From assembly GCA_964603125.1 (NCBI GenBank), contig CAZRUA010000126.1, positions 1 through 9,400 of the forward strand: a DNA stretch of 9,400 nt, written 5' to 3'. Both the position numbers and the translations under genes were made by a program. The DNA is from CAZRUA01 sp964603125 (lineage in GTDB: Bacteria > Bacteroidota > Bacteroidia > B-17B0 > Aurantibacillaceae). Within the stretch, counting starts at the first letter, position 1. Each line of letters starts with the position of its first letter. Below the pieces are notes generated by a model, which saw only the letters and a program-made list of their open reading frames with translations, did not search any database and was not told where the DNA came from. This document shows, piece after piece, positions 1-6,922 of this stretch.

Positions 1-24
1 AATGTTAATCGCAAATGTTTTCAT
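1..24 (-). CDS. Possible 5' end of a divergent gene (partial, 8 codons)
   Basis: Read on the minus strand, an ATG at 24-22 opens a frame of eight codons, MKTFAINI, that reaches the window edge without a stop. The ATG follows an A-rich leader (gtacaaaa) of the kind common before Bacteroidota starts, and 48 bases separate it from the divergent start at 73. Eight codons are very weak evidence for a gene and no product can be named. It could be chance. Confidence 0.25.
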
Positions 25-72
25 TTTTGTACTTTTCGCTTTCAAGTTTTTATAATAAACATATTTTGTGCC

Positions 73-1122
73 ATGATAGATTATACTAGAACAGAATTAA
101 ATGAGTTTACTGTACATTATGCTGGAAACAACGGTAATGGTGAAGAATTAAGTTACTCAAAAGAACTGTTCAAATTTAAGGATGATTTTGTTAAAGATAC
201 CATACAACGCTATTTTTTAACACCTTTTAAGAATGATATCTACTATCAGTTTAAAAAAACCGATGCAATCAAGATTCATGACGTCCAAAGTTTTGTTTCG
301 GAGATTTTTAAGGATAGAAAATTGTTTTTCGACCATTCAAAAAAAATCGTAAACAAATTGTATGAAAGCAGTATTCATCCTAAAATAAAGGGTGGTGAGT
401 TTTATATGGGTTATTTTCATGATTTAGTGGTTGATGGTGAGTTGTGCGATGCAATTGGCATCTTTAAGTCTGAGAATAAGGAAACATACATACGTGTGTA
501 CCAAAACATGGATGAGTTTGATATTGATACTGAAAACGGAATTAACATTAATAAATTAGATAAGGGTTGTTTAATATATAATACCGAACAAGAACATGGT
601 TACAAAGTAAGTATTGTAGATAATAGTACAAAAATTGTTGAAGCGGCTCAGTATTGGGTAGAAGATTTCTTGAATTTGAAAATGCGTGAAGATAATTTTT
701 ACCATACTTCTAACTTAATCAGTACTTGCAAAAGCTTCTGCGAAGAGGTTTTAACAGAAGATAACAATGTTCCTCGCCCAGAGCAAATGATGATGCTTAA
801 CCGATCGATGAATTATTTTAAAGAACGCGATAAGTTCAATATGAATGATTTTGAGAAGGAAGTAATGCAGCAACCGGAATTAATTGATGCTTTTAAAGAT
901 TATAGAACCAATTTTGCTACCGAAAATCATTTAACTGCAATTGATGATTTTCAAATATCGCCGACCGCTGTGAAAAAGAATCAAAAATTAATGAAAAGCG
1001 TTCTCAAATTGGATAAAAACTTTCACGTTTACGTTCATGGTCGCCACGATTACATACAAAAGGGTTTCGACGAGGATAAAGGCTTAAATTACTACAAGTT
1101 GTTCTATTCGTCAGAAGAATAG
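73..1122 (+). CDS. Nucleoid-associated protein, NA37 (YejK/NdpA-like) family
   Basis: This 349-residue cytoplasmic protein resembles the NA37 family (Pfam PF04245), whose E. coli member YejK/NdpA binds the nucleoid. Its biochemical role is poorly defined. The recognisable parts are the central block IHPKIKGGEFYMGYF (about residues 101-115), followed by DAIGIFKSENKETYIRV (about 125-141), and the C-terminal FHVYVHGRHDYIQKGFDEDK, ending in NYYKLFY. There is no signal peptide or membrane segment, and the length is normal for Bacteroidota members. The ATG at 73 is the first in frame and has an AT-rich leader with no Shine-Dalgarno. I found no convincing -33/-7 pair upstream: tattttg at 62-68 is one base short of TAnnTTTG and lies too close to the start. 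A perfect hairpin follows the stop, so the gene is probably transcribed alone. Family call is confident; function is inferred from the family. Confidence 0.85.
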   Translation: MIDYTRTELNEFTVHYAGNNGNGEELSYSKELFKFKDDFVKDTIQRYFLTPFKNDIYYQFKKTDAIKIHDVQSFVSEIFKDRKLFFDHSKKIVNKLYESSIHPKIKGGEFYMGYFHDLVVDGELCDAIGIFKSENKETYIRVYQNMDEFDIDTENGININKLDKGCLIYNTEQEHGYKVSIVDNSTKIVEAAQYWVEDFLNLKMREDNFYHTSNLISTCKSFCEEVLTEDNNVPRPEQMMMLNRSMNYFKERDKFNMNDFEKEVMQQPELIDAFKDYRTNFATENHLTAIDDFQISPTAVKKNQKLMKSVLKLDKNFHVYVHGRHDYIQKGFDEDKGLNYYKLFYSSEE

Positions 1123-1126
1123 GTTG

Positions 1127-1158
1127 TTAGCTTATTTACTTATCTGTAAATAAGCTAA
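1127..1158 (+). terminator. Perfect 13-bp inverted repeat after the NA37 gene, probable terminator
   Basis: TTAGCTTATTTAC (1127-1139) and GTAAATAAGCTAA (1146-1158) are exact reverse complements around a 6-base loop. The hairpin starts 4 bases after the NA37 stop codon. The following bases are T-rich (gtttttccc, 1165-1174), but there is no immediate uninterrupted U tract. The position argues for a transcription terminator. The low GC and perfect symmetry leave open a protein-binding palindrome, since it also lies just upstream of the ABC-F promoter. Confidence 0.6.
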
Positions 1159-1166
1159 TTAATATG

Positions 1167-1198
1167 TTTTTCCCTCCCGCAAAATTTCACTAAATTTG
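1167..1198 (+). promoter_or_regulatory. Bacteroidota-type promoter for the ABC-F gene
   Basis: TAAATTTG at 1191-1198 is an exact match to the Bacteroidota -7 consensus TAnnTTTG. A T-run at 1167-1171 sits about 20 bases upstream, at the right distance for a weak -33 element (consensus TTTG). Transcription would start near 1203-1206, giving a leader of about a dozen A/T-rich bases before the ATG at 1217. Confidence 0.65.
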
Positions 1199-1216
1199 CG
1201 CCCTTAATTTTTTAAA

Positions 1217-3145
1217 ATGATTTCAGTTAATTCTGTTACGGTTTCTTTTGGAGGCTATGATTTGTTCGACAATGTTTCCTTTTTGGTTAATCCAAAGGAT
1301 AGAATTGGTTTGGCAGGTAAAAATGGTGCAGGTAAATCTACTATGCTTAAGTTATTGGCTGGTGAACAATCTCCAACAAAAGGTGATATTTCTAAACCTA
1401 ATGATTATAAAATTGGTTATTTGCCTCAAGATATGATTCATCAGCACGGACGGACTGTGTTTGAGGAAACAGAAACAGCATTTCATGAGATTGCGAACAT
1501 GGAAAAGCGTATTGCTGAAATTAACCACGAACTAGAAACACGTACCGACTACGAAAGCGATTCATACATGCATTTAATTACCGAACTTACCGAAGTAGGT
1601 GCGCGTTTAGATGTGATGGGGGTGGGAAGCAAGGATGAGGAGATTGAAAAAATATTAAAGGGTTTAGGTTTTGAGCGTACTGATTTTCATCGTCAAACAT
1701 CTGAATTTAGTGGTGGATGGCGTATGCGTATTGAGCTAGCTAAAATTTTATTACAAAAGCCTGATATTTTATTGTTAGATGAGCCTACCAATCACTTGGA
1801 TATCGAATCTATCCAATGGTTAGAAGATTTTATGGAAACTTTTTCGGGTTCGGTAATGTTAATTAGCCACGATAAAACTTTCTTAGATAATGTGACTAAC
1901 CGTACAATTGAAATTTCAAATAATAAAATTTACGATTACAAAACAAATTACTCTCGTTATTTGGAATTGCGCGCTGAACGCCGCGAACAGCAAGAAAACG
2001 CTGCAAAAAATCAACAAAAAATTATTGATCAATACGAAACCTTAATTGATAAAAATCGTGCAAAGGCAAGTAAAGCAGCATTTGCACAATCGTTAATTAA
2101 GAAATTGGATAAAATGGAAATTATCCAGGTAGATGAAGTGGATAATGCCGCAATGCGCTTCCGTTTCCCGCCACCAGCACACTCTGGTAAAATTGTTTTA
2201 ACGGTTGAAAATGCTGGTAAAGTTTATGGTCCTAAACGAATATTTAAGGACGCTAATTTTATTTTAACCAAAGGCGAAAGAATTGCATTAGTTGGAAGAA
2301 ATGGTGAAGGTAAATCCACTATGATGAAAATGATTGCAAAGGCAGTTGAGCACGAGGGCAGTGTTACCTTAGGTCATAGTGTACTGATGGGGTATTTTGC
2401 ACAGGATCAGGCCGAGAAATTAGATCCGAATAAAACGGTTTTCGAAACAATTGATGAACTAGCTGTTGGAGATGTTCGTAAGCAAGTAAGAGCTTTATTG
2501 GGTTCTTTTTTGTTTGGAAATGATGATATTGATAAGAAAGTGAAAGTATTGAGTGGTGGAGAACGTGGACGATTAGCTCTTTGTAAACTCCTATTGGAGC
2601 CATACAATTTCTTGATAATGGATGAGCCTACCAATCACTTAGACATTAGAAGTAAAGATGTATTGAAGCGTGCATTATTAGATTATGAAGGAACAGCTAT
2701 TATTGTTTCGCATGATCGCGACTTTTTGGATGGTCTTGTAAATAAAATGTATGAGTTTAAAAACGGACAAGTTTACGAGCACTTATGTGATATTAATGAG
2801 TTCATGCAAAAAGTAAAAATGAACCGTTTGGGCGAAATGAATTCGAAAAGCCCTTTTGTGAAGGCAAAAGAAGAGGCTACGAAACAAGAAAAGCCCCAAG
2901 CTGAAGTTAAAAACGAGGAGTTAGAAAAAGAGAAGAAGCAATTACGTAATCAAATCTCAAAAGCCGAAAAAGAAATTGAACGATTGGAAGCGGAAATTAA
3001 GGTGATGGACAATAAACTGGCTAATCCTGATACATACAATCAATTGGTAAACGATAAAACCTTTTTCGACGCCTATAATAAGGCAAAAAAGGACCTAGAA
3101 AAAGAAATGCAAAGTTGGGAAGAGCTTAGTTCTAAATTAGATTAG
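1217..3145 (+). CDS. ABC-F family ATP-binding protein (YheS-like)
   Basis: This 642-residue protein has two ABC ATPase domains and no membrane segments, the ABC-F layout. These proteins act on the ribosome (translation factors or antibiotic protection), not in transport. Domain 1 has Walker A GKNGAGKST (34-42), signature FSGGW (164-168), Walker B with D188-E189 and switch H218. Domain 2 has Walker A GRNGEGKST (360-368), signature LSGGE (445-449), Walker B with D469-E470 and H499. Both catalytic glutamates are present. A charged interdomain linker (about 250-320) corresponds to the P-site tRNA-interaction region. A Lys/Glu-rich coiled coil ends the protein (about 565-642). The FSGGWRMR signature and total length recall E. 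coli YheS, from memory. It has its own promoter ending 18 bases upstream. Housekeeping and resistance members cannot be separated here; nothing nearby suggests a resistance locus. Confidence 0.93.
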   Translation: MISVNSVTVSFGGYDLFDNVSFLVNPKDRIGLAGKNGAGKSTMLKLLAGEQSPTKGDISKPNDYKIGYLPQDMIHQHGRTVFEETETAFHEIANMEKRIAEINHELETRTDYESDSYMHLITELTEVGARLDVMGVGSKDEEIEKILKGLGFERTDFHRQTSEFSGGWRMRIELAKILLQKPDILLLDEPTNHLDIESIQWLEDFMETFSGSVMLISHDKTFLDNVTNRTIEISNNKIYDYKTNYSRYLELRAERREQQENAAKNQQKIIDQYETLIDKNRAKASKAAFAQSLIKKLDKMEIIQVDEVDNAAMRFRFPPPAHSGKIVLTVENAGKVYGPKRIFKDANFILTKGERIALVGRNGEGKSTMMKMIAKAVEHEGSVTLGHSVLMGYFAQDQAEKLDPNKTVFETIDELAVGDVRKQVRALLGSFLFGNDDIDKKVKVLSGGERGRLALCKLLLEPYNFLIMDEPTNHLDIRSKDVLKRALLDYEGTAIIVSHDRDFLDGLVNKMYEFKNGQVYEHLCDINEFMQKVKMNRLGEMNSKSPFVKAKEEATKQEKPQAEVKNEELEKEKKQLRNQISKAEKEIERLEAEIKVMDNKLANPDTYNQLVNDKTFFDAYNKAKKDLEKEMQSWEELSSKLD

Positions 3146-3200
3146 GATTTTGATTTGCTAATTTTTGCTTTTTTTATGAAAAAGAAAGGTGTTTTATTCG

Positions 3201-3208
3201 TAAATTAG
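3201..3208 (+). promoter_or_regulatory. Possible -7 element for the T9SS-tail gene
   Basis: TAAATTAG at 3201-3208 departs from TAnnTTTG at one of the six fixed positions (A for the second T of TTTG). It lies 24 bases before the ATG at 3233, similar to the spacing seen for the ABC-F gene. No clear TTTG-like -33 element is found at the expected distance, so the call is tentative. Confidence 0.3.
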
Positions 3209-3232
3209 CTATCTAATTTTAAAATAAAATAC

Positions 3233-4630
3233 ATGAAAAAACACTTACTTACTCTTTCTTTAGCCGTAGCAGGCTTTTCAGCAAATGCTCAAATATGGCA
3301 AGCTGTTAGTTCAAATTTCCCTGATACAACTATTGGTATCCGTCGTTTAGATGTTGTTGATGCTAATACAGTATGGGCAGTAGGTTACGATGGAACGTAT
3401 ACTACACGTAATTATATCGGATTTACTCGTACTACAGATGGTGTCAACTACACTGCAGGTACTTTTTTACCTGATACTAATGATTACCAAATTTCTAACA
3501 TTAGCGCAGTAAATGATACAGTAGCTTTTATTTGTGCTTATTCTAAAAATGCAACTTTACAAGGTATTGTGCGCAAAACAACTGATGGTGGTGCAACTTG
3601 GACTGATATCCAATCTACTGGAATGTTTACAGGAGCAGCTAATTTCCCTAATGTTGTTCATTTTTATGATGAAATGAATGGTTGGACTATGGGTGATCCA
3701 AATAATACAGCTGGTTCAGGAAATGAATATGAAATTTGGCATACAACCGATGGTGGCGCAACTTGGACTCGTGTTCCGGGTGCTAATATTCCAAATCCAG
3801 CTTCTGGTGAATATGGTTTAACAGATGTTTACACAACTTTTGGTACTCAAAACATTTGGTTCGGAACAAATAATGGTAAAGTTTTCCGTTCAACTGATGG
3901 TGGTCAAACATGGTTAAACGCTAGCGTTGGCGGTATGGCTGGCGGAGTTAATGGTTTAGCATTTACTGATGCAAATAATGGATTAGTTTGGGGATTAAGC
4001 GCAGCAACTGGTGGTACGTTTGTTTTAAAAAGAACAAGTAATGGAGGTGCAACTTGGACAACAATTACTACAGCTGGTACTAATAATATTGGACGTAATG
4101 ATATTTGTGTGATTCCTGGTCAAAATGGTTATATGTCAGTTGGAATTGATGTATTACAATCTCAATACGTAACATCAACAAGTTTTGATAATGGTGTAAC
4201 ATGGAATATTGTTGAGTCAGGTTTAACAAATTCTGAGCGATTAATCATTGTTGAAGCGGTTGATAGTGTTACAGCTTGGGGTGGTAATTTCTCTGATAAT
4301 ACTGTTGGTGCTCCATTTGGCGGTATGATGAAGTATGCAGGTCAGCCTTTAGTAATTGGTTTAAAACCAGTTGATAAAGTAAGTGATGACATGGTTTATC
4401 CAAATCCAAATAATGGTCAGTTTAGTATTCGTTTAGGTAAATTATTAGCTAACACAACAATTCAAGTAATTGATGTATTGGGCAAAGTGGTTTATTCAAA
4501 CACTATTACTTCAAATAGCGGTTTAAATCAAGAAATTAAAATGGATTTAAGCAACCAAGCAAAAGGAATTTATTCAGTTGTGGTAACTAATGCTTCTGGA
4601 TCTCAAGTTCAAAAGATTAGCGTTCAATAA
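3233..4630 (+). CDS. Secreted Asp-box beta-propeller protein with T9SS C-terminal sorting domain
   Basis: This 465-residue protein is predicted to be exported by Sec, then secreted or surface-attached by the type IX system. The signal peptide ends ANA|Q (cleavage after residue 19). The body carries repeated Asp-box/BNR motifs of the S/T-x-D-G-G-x-T-W type: TDGGATW 117-123, TDGGATW 172-178, TDGGQTW 221-227, SNGGATW 269-275 and FDNGVTW 318-324, plus a degenerate TTDGVNY at 67-73. Their spacing of roughly 45-55 residues fits blades of a sialidase- or YCF48-like propeller. I see no catalytic residues that would make it a sialidase. The last 75 or so residues form a Por-secretion tail: VYPNPNNGQFSI, then VIDVLGKVVY, GIYSVVV and the ending VQKISVQ. 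The gene stands alone, closed by a strong terminator. Substrate or partner is unknown. Confidence 0.9.
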   Translation: MKKHLLTLSLAVAGFSANAQIWQAVSSNFPDTTIGIRRLDVVDANTVWAVGYDGTYTTRNYIGFTRTTDGVNYTAGTFLPDTNDYQISNISAVNDTVAFICAYSKNATLQGIVRKTTDGGATWTDIQSTGMFTGAANFPNVVHFYDEMNGWTMGDPNNTAGSGNEYEIWHTTDGGATWTRVPGANIPNPASGEYGLTDVYTTFGTQNIWFGTNNGKVFRSTDGGQTWLNASVGGMAGGVNGLAFTDANNGLVWGLSAATGGTFVLKRTSNGGATWTTITTAGTNNIGRNDICVIPGQNGYMSVGIDVLQSQYVTSTSFDNGVTWNIVESGLTNSERLIIVEAVDSVTAWGGNFSDNTVGAPFGGMMKYAGQPLVIGLKPVDKVSDDMVYPNPNNGQFSIRLGKLLANTTIQVIDVLGKVVYSNTITSNSGLNQEIKMDLSNQAKGIYSVVVTNASGSQVQKISVQ

Positions 4631-4653
4631 TTATATTGAATTATAAATGGTTT

Positions 4654-4687
4654 AAAACCTCGCATTCGCAAGATGCGAGGTTTTTTT
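4654..4687 (+). terminator. Rho-independent terminator after the T9SS-tail gene
   Basis: The stem CCTCGCAT (4658-4665) pairs with ATGCGAGG (4673-4680) around a 7-base loop, and seven T follow (4681-4687). The A-run at 4654-4657 can extend the stem by pairing with the first T's, and could make it work in both directions. This is the clearest intrinsic terminator in the window and separates the secreted-protein gene from the sigma-factor cluster. Confidence 0.92.
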
Positions 4688-4727
4688 ATGGAATATTCCT
4701 TAACTTGCGTCTTAGAATAAACTGCAT

Positions 4728-5342
4728 ATGTTTTTTAATAAAAAGAAGGTAATAACTACTGATGATACGGAGCTTTTGGAATTATATCGCCAAACGCATG
4801 ATAAGTATTATGTGGGAGAGCTTTTTAAAAAATATAGTAAGCTCGTTTTAGGGACATGTGCTTTTTATTTGGAGGATAGAGAGGAAGCTAAAGATACGGT
4901 TATTGATATTTTTAATAAGTTGATGGAAGACTTGAAAAAGCATCAAATTGAAAATTTTAAGGCTTGGCTTAGTTTTGTGACAAAAAATCATTGCATTTCT
5001 ATTATTCGTAAGCGCAAAACAAATCGTAATCGAATGGCGGAATATTATGAGTTTGAAAAACAAGAAACTACTTATGAAAATGAGTTGATTCAAGAGAAAG
5101 TGAAGGATGAAGAAATAACCGCTCAATTTTTAAAGGAATCATTGAGTGAGTTAAAAGATAAACAACGTATTTGTGTGGAGCAGTTTTATTTGCAAAGCAA
5201 GTCCTACTTCGAAATAGCCGATAATACTGGTTACTCAGTAAATGAAGTAAAGAGTTACATTCAAAATGGTAAGCGAAATTTAAAAATACTAATAGAAGAA
5301 AAAACAAAATTATTTACATCAATTCCCCGTAGTAATGAATAA
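4728..5342 (+). CDS. ECF-type RNA polymerase sigma factor (sigma-70 family)
   Basis: This 204-residue protein has the two-domain plan of group 4 (ECF) sigma factors and would direct RNA polymerase to a specific set of promoters. Region 2 spans about residues 29-97: GELFKKYSKLVLGTCAFYL, the acidic-helix stretch EDREEAKDTVIDIFNKL, then AWLSFVTKNHCISIIRKRK. Region 4 spans about 136-188, with LSELKDKQRICVEQFYL and a helix-turn-helix FEIADNTGYSVNEVKSYIQN. An acidic linker joins them. The stop codon lies inside the start of the next gene (8-base overlap), so the two are probably translationally coupled. ATG 4728 is the first in frame after the upstream terminator. TTAACTTG at 4700-4707 resembles a -7 element but misses two fixed positions. 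Target promoters and inducing signal are unknown. Confidence 0.88.
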   Translation: MFFNKKKVITTDDTELLELYRQTHDKYYVGELFKKYSKLVLGTCAFYLEDREEAKDTVIDIFNKLMEDLKKHQIENFKAWLSFVTKNHCISIIRKRKTNRNRMAEYYEFEKQETTYENELIQEKVKDEEITAQFLKESLSELKDKQRICVEQFYLQSKSYFEIADNTGYSVNEVKSYIQNGKRNLKILIEEKTKLFTSIPRSNE

Positions 5343-6348
5343 AAATAAACAAAATAAAACCGATTTGGATTACCTAAGTGATTTGGGTTATGAAAAAGGA
5401 GTCGTCACTGATAAGGATGTGAACGATATTAATTCGTACATCGATTCTGTTTCAGCACCCAAAAAGGGTTTCAATTTCACAGTAATGTTTAGTGTTATAG
5501 CCTTGTTTGTGGTTGGTACAGGTTGTTATGTGTTTGTTAAAAACATGGACAATCAATACAAAGGTGTATCGCTTGCTAATACGAATCAATCAGATGCTCA
5601 GGAAATAAATGCTGAGGAATACGTTAAAAAAATAATGGCGGAGAATAATGTTAAAACGGATGTTGTTTTAGATACTATGGTGGTAACAGCCAATAAGGTT
5701 TATCCAAAAGAACATTTTACGAGCAGCAATGTAGATAATATTTCTATGCAAGAAGAGGTAGTGAGTTTAAGTTCTAAATCTGTCACGCAGTTAAATGATG
5801 GTAACCTTTCTAATAAAATTGATGTTTCGCAATTGCCTAATGCGCCTATAGTTTATATTGAGGATTTGAAAATTGCTAATTACCAATTATACTATTACAA
5901 AGGACAAAAAACACTTGTTTTAATTAACGGAGGCTTAAGAGCACAGTATGACGATGCAAATCAAATTCAGAATTATGGAAAAGATAAAGAGATTTATACA
6001 GCAGATGCTATTTTAAGAGATGCTTTGAAAGCTTTTAATAAAAAGGATTATACCGCTTCAAAAGATTTATTGAATTATTTATTGAATTATAATTCGGGAG
6101 ATGTAAATGCCCAGTTTTACACGGCTTTATGTTATTATAATTTAAAACAAAACGATTTAAGTCTAAAGTATCTTGAAAAAGTTTTAAATAATAATATAAA
6201 TGTTTTTAGTCAAGAAGCGGAGTGGTACAAGGCTTTGACTTATATTCAGAAATTAGATTACGGCAATGCTGAGGCTATTTTGAAACAAATTGTGGCTAAA
6301 AACGGCTTTTATAAAGAGCAAGCTACAGCTAAGTTAAAAGACTTGTAA
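5335..6348 (+). CDS. Single-pass membrane protein with C-terminal TPR-like repeats, partner of the sigma factor
   Basis: This 337-residue protein has a short N-terminal segment (1-45), one membrane helix (about 46-68, FNFTVMFSVIALFVVGTGC) and a long C-terminal part. Flanking charges (KK at 43-44) favour a cytoplasmic N-terminus and periplasmic C-terminus. Residues 223-335 form helical repeats of TPR character, for example ALKAFNKKDYTASKDLLNYL and AQFYTALCYYNLKQNDLSLK. The start overlaps the sigma-factor stop by 8 bases, the arrangement typical of a sigma factor and its membrane regulator. However, I recognise no anti-sigma fold (ASD or zinc-binding ZAS motif) in the 45 cytoplasmic residues. 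LDTMVVTANK at 112-121 contains the TonB-box-like heptad DTMVVTA. A regulatory role is inferred from context. It could instead be a general envelope scaffold. Confidence 0.75.
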   Translation: MNKNKQNKTDLDYLSDLGYEKGVVTDKDVNDINSYIDSVSAPKKGFNFTVMFSVIALFVVGTGCYVFVKNMDNQYKGVSLANTNQSDAQEINAEEYVKKIMAENNVKTDVVLDTMVVTANKVYPKEHFTSSNVDNISMQEEVVSLSSKSVTQLNDGNLSNKIDVSQLPNAPIVYIEDLKIANYQLYYYKGQKTLVLINGGLRAQYDDANQIQNYGKDKEIYTADAILRDALKAFNKKDYTASKDLLNYLLNYNSGDVNAQFYTALCYYNLKQNDLSLKYLEKVLNNNINVFSQEAEWYKALTYIQKLDYGNAEAILKQIVAKNGFYKEQATAKLKDL

Positions 6349-6372
6349 AAGTTAGTTTTATTGCCTAACTTT
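6348..6372 (+). promoter_or_regulatory. Intergenic hairpin with an overlapping promoter-like element
   Basis: AAAGTTAG (6348-6355) pairs with CTAACTTT (6365-6372) around a 9-base loop, starting at the last base of the TPR gene's stop codon. It lacks a T tract, so it is a weak terminator or attenuator at best. The right arm overlaps TAACTTTA (6366-6373), one mismatch from TAnnTTTG, about 20 bases after TTG at 6343-6345. It may therefore be an internal promoter for the paralogue pair. Both readings are tentative. Confidence 0.35.
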
Positions 6373-6387
6373 AGTTAAAATATTTCC

Positions 6388-6903
6388 ATGAAAAGAGTTG
6401 CTTTTGTTTGTAGTTTATTAATTACTTGTAGTTTGTTAGCGCAAACCAAGCGAATTGAGCATAAAAGCCATGCAGGCAATTTTGTAGCTTATTCTTTATT
6501 AGGTGACGAAGCTTTTGGTTTAGGGCCAAGTTACCGAAACATTGATACAATTATCATTTTAAACGACAGTACAACTGTTCTGCGAACTAGGTTTCAATAT
6601 TCAGACACTGTTATCAATCACCCAGTTTATAATAAACCTGGAGTTAATTTAGATAGTATTCGTAAATTACCTTATTCGCGACATGCAGTAATAATTAAAG
6701 CTGAACCAATAAAGGAAAAAGTTGTTCCTCAAAAGAAGAAGGAAAAGAAAAAGAAGAGTTTTGTGCCTTTTATTAGCTCTGATCATTCAAATGGAAGTAT
6801 GATGTATTTTTATTTACTTATGTTTGGGTTTTTCATCGCCCTGTTGTATTTAGTTTACCAATCAAAGCTAAATAGATTGCAGGTAAAGTTAATTCGAAGA
6901 TAA
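6388..6903 (+). CDS. Signal-peptide protein with C-terminal membrane anchor, paralogue 1 (unknown family)
   Basis: I do not recognise this 171-residue protein. It has a signal peptide (1-18, ending SLLA|Q) and a small extracytoplasmic domain (about 19-105). A Lys/Pro-rich linker follows (107-124, with QKKKEKKKKS), then one membrane helix (about 138-157) and a basic tail ending KLIRR. This predicts a periplasmic domain tethered to the inner membrane with its C-terminus in the cytoplasm. The mature protein begins QTKRIEHKSHAG. Other marks shared with the next gene are FGLGPSY, NIDTIIILNDSTTV and DSIRKLPY. The gene lies 39 bases after the TPR gene and 19 bases before its paralogue, so all are likely co-transcribed, perhaps with an extra internal promoter. 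No cysteines remain after signal cleavage and no catalytic motif is visible. Confidence 0.8.
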   Translation: MKRVAFVCSLLITCSLLAQTKRIEHKSHAGNFVAYSLLGDEAFGLGPSYRNIDTIIILNDSTTVLRTRFQYSDTVINHPVYNKPGVNLDSIRKLPYSRHAVIIKAEPIKEKVVPQKKKEKKKKSFVPFISSDHSNGSMMYFYLLMFGFFIALLYLVYQSKLNRLQVKLIRR

Positions 6904-6922
6904 TCGTGTGATTTTTTAATGC

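Noticed and set aside
2364..2634. Minus-strand open frames inside the ABC-F gene.
   Set aside because: They lie antisense to the intact second ATPase domain, have no family resemblance and no promoter. They are by-products of the sense codons.
3146..3232. Possible terminator between the ABC-F and T9SS-tail genes (T-run about 3169-3175 followed by aaaaag).
   Set aside because: The pairing is a short T-run against an A-run with a minimal loop and no GC core, as expected by chance in AT-rich DNA.
4623..4640. Short inverted repeat TTCAAT/ATTGAA spanning the stop of the T9SS-tail gene.
   Set aside because: Six A/T-rich pairs are too weak to be called, and a strong terminator lies just downstream.
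4848..5307. Minus-strand open frames inside the sigma-factor gene.
   Set aside because: The sense strand encodes an intact two-domain sigma factor; the antisense products are low-complexity Phe/Leu/Ile-rich shadows.
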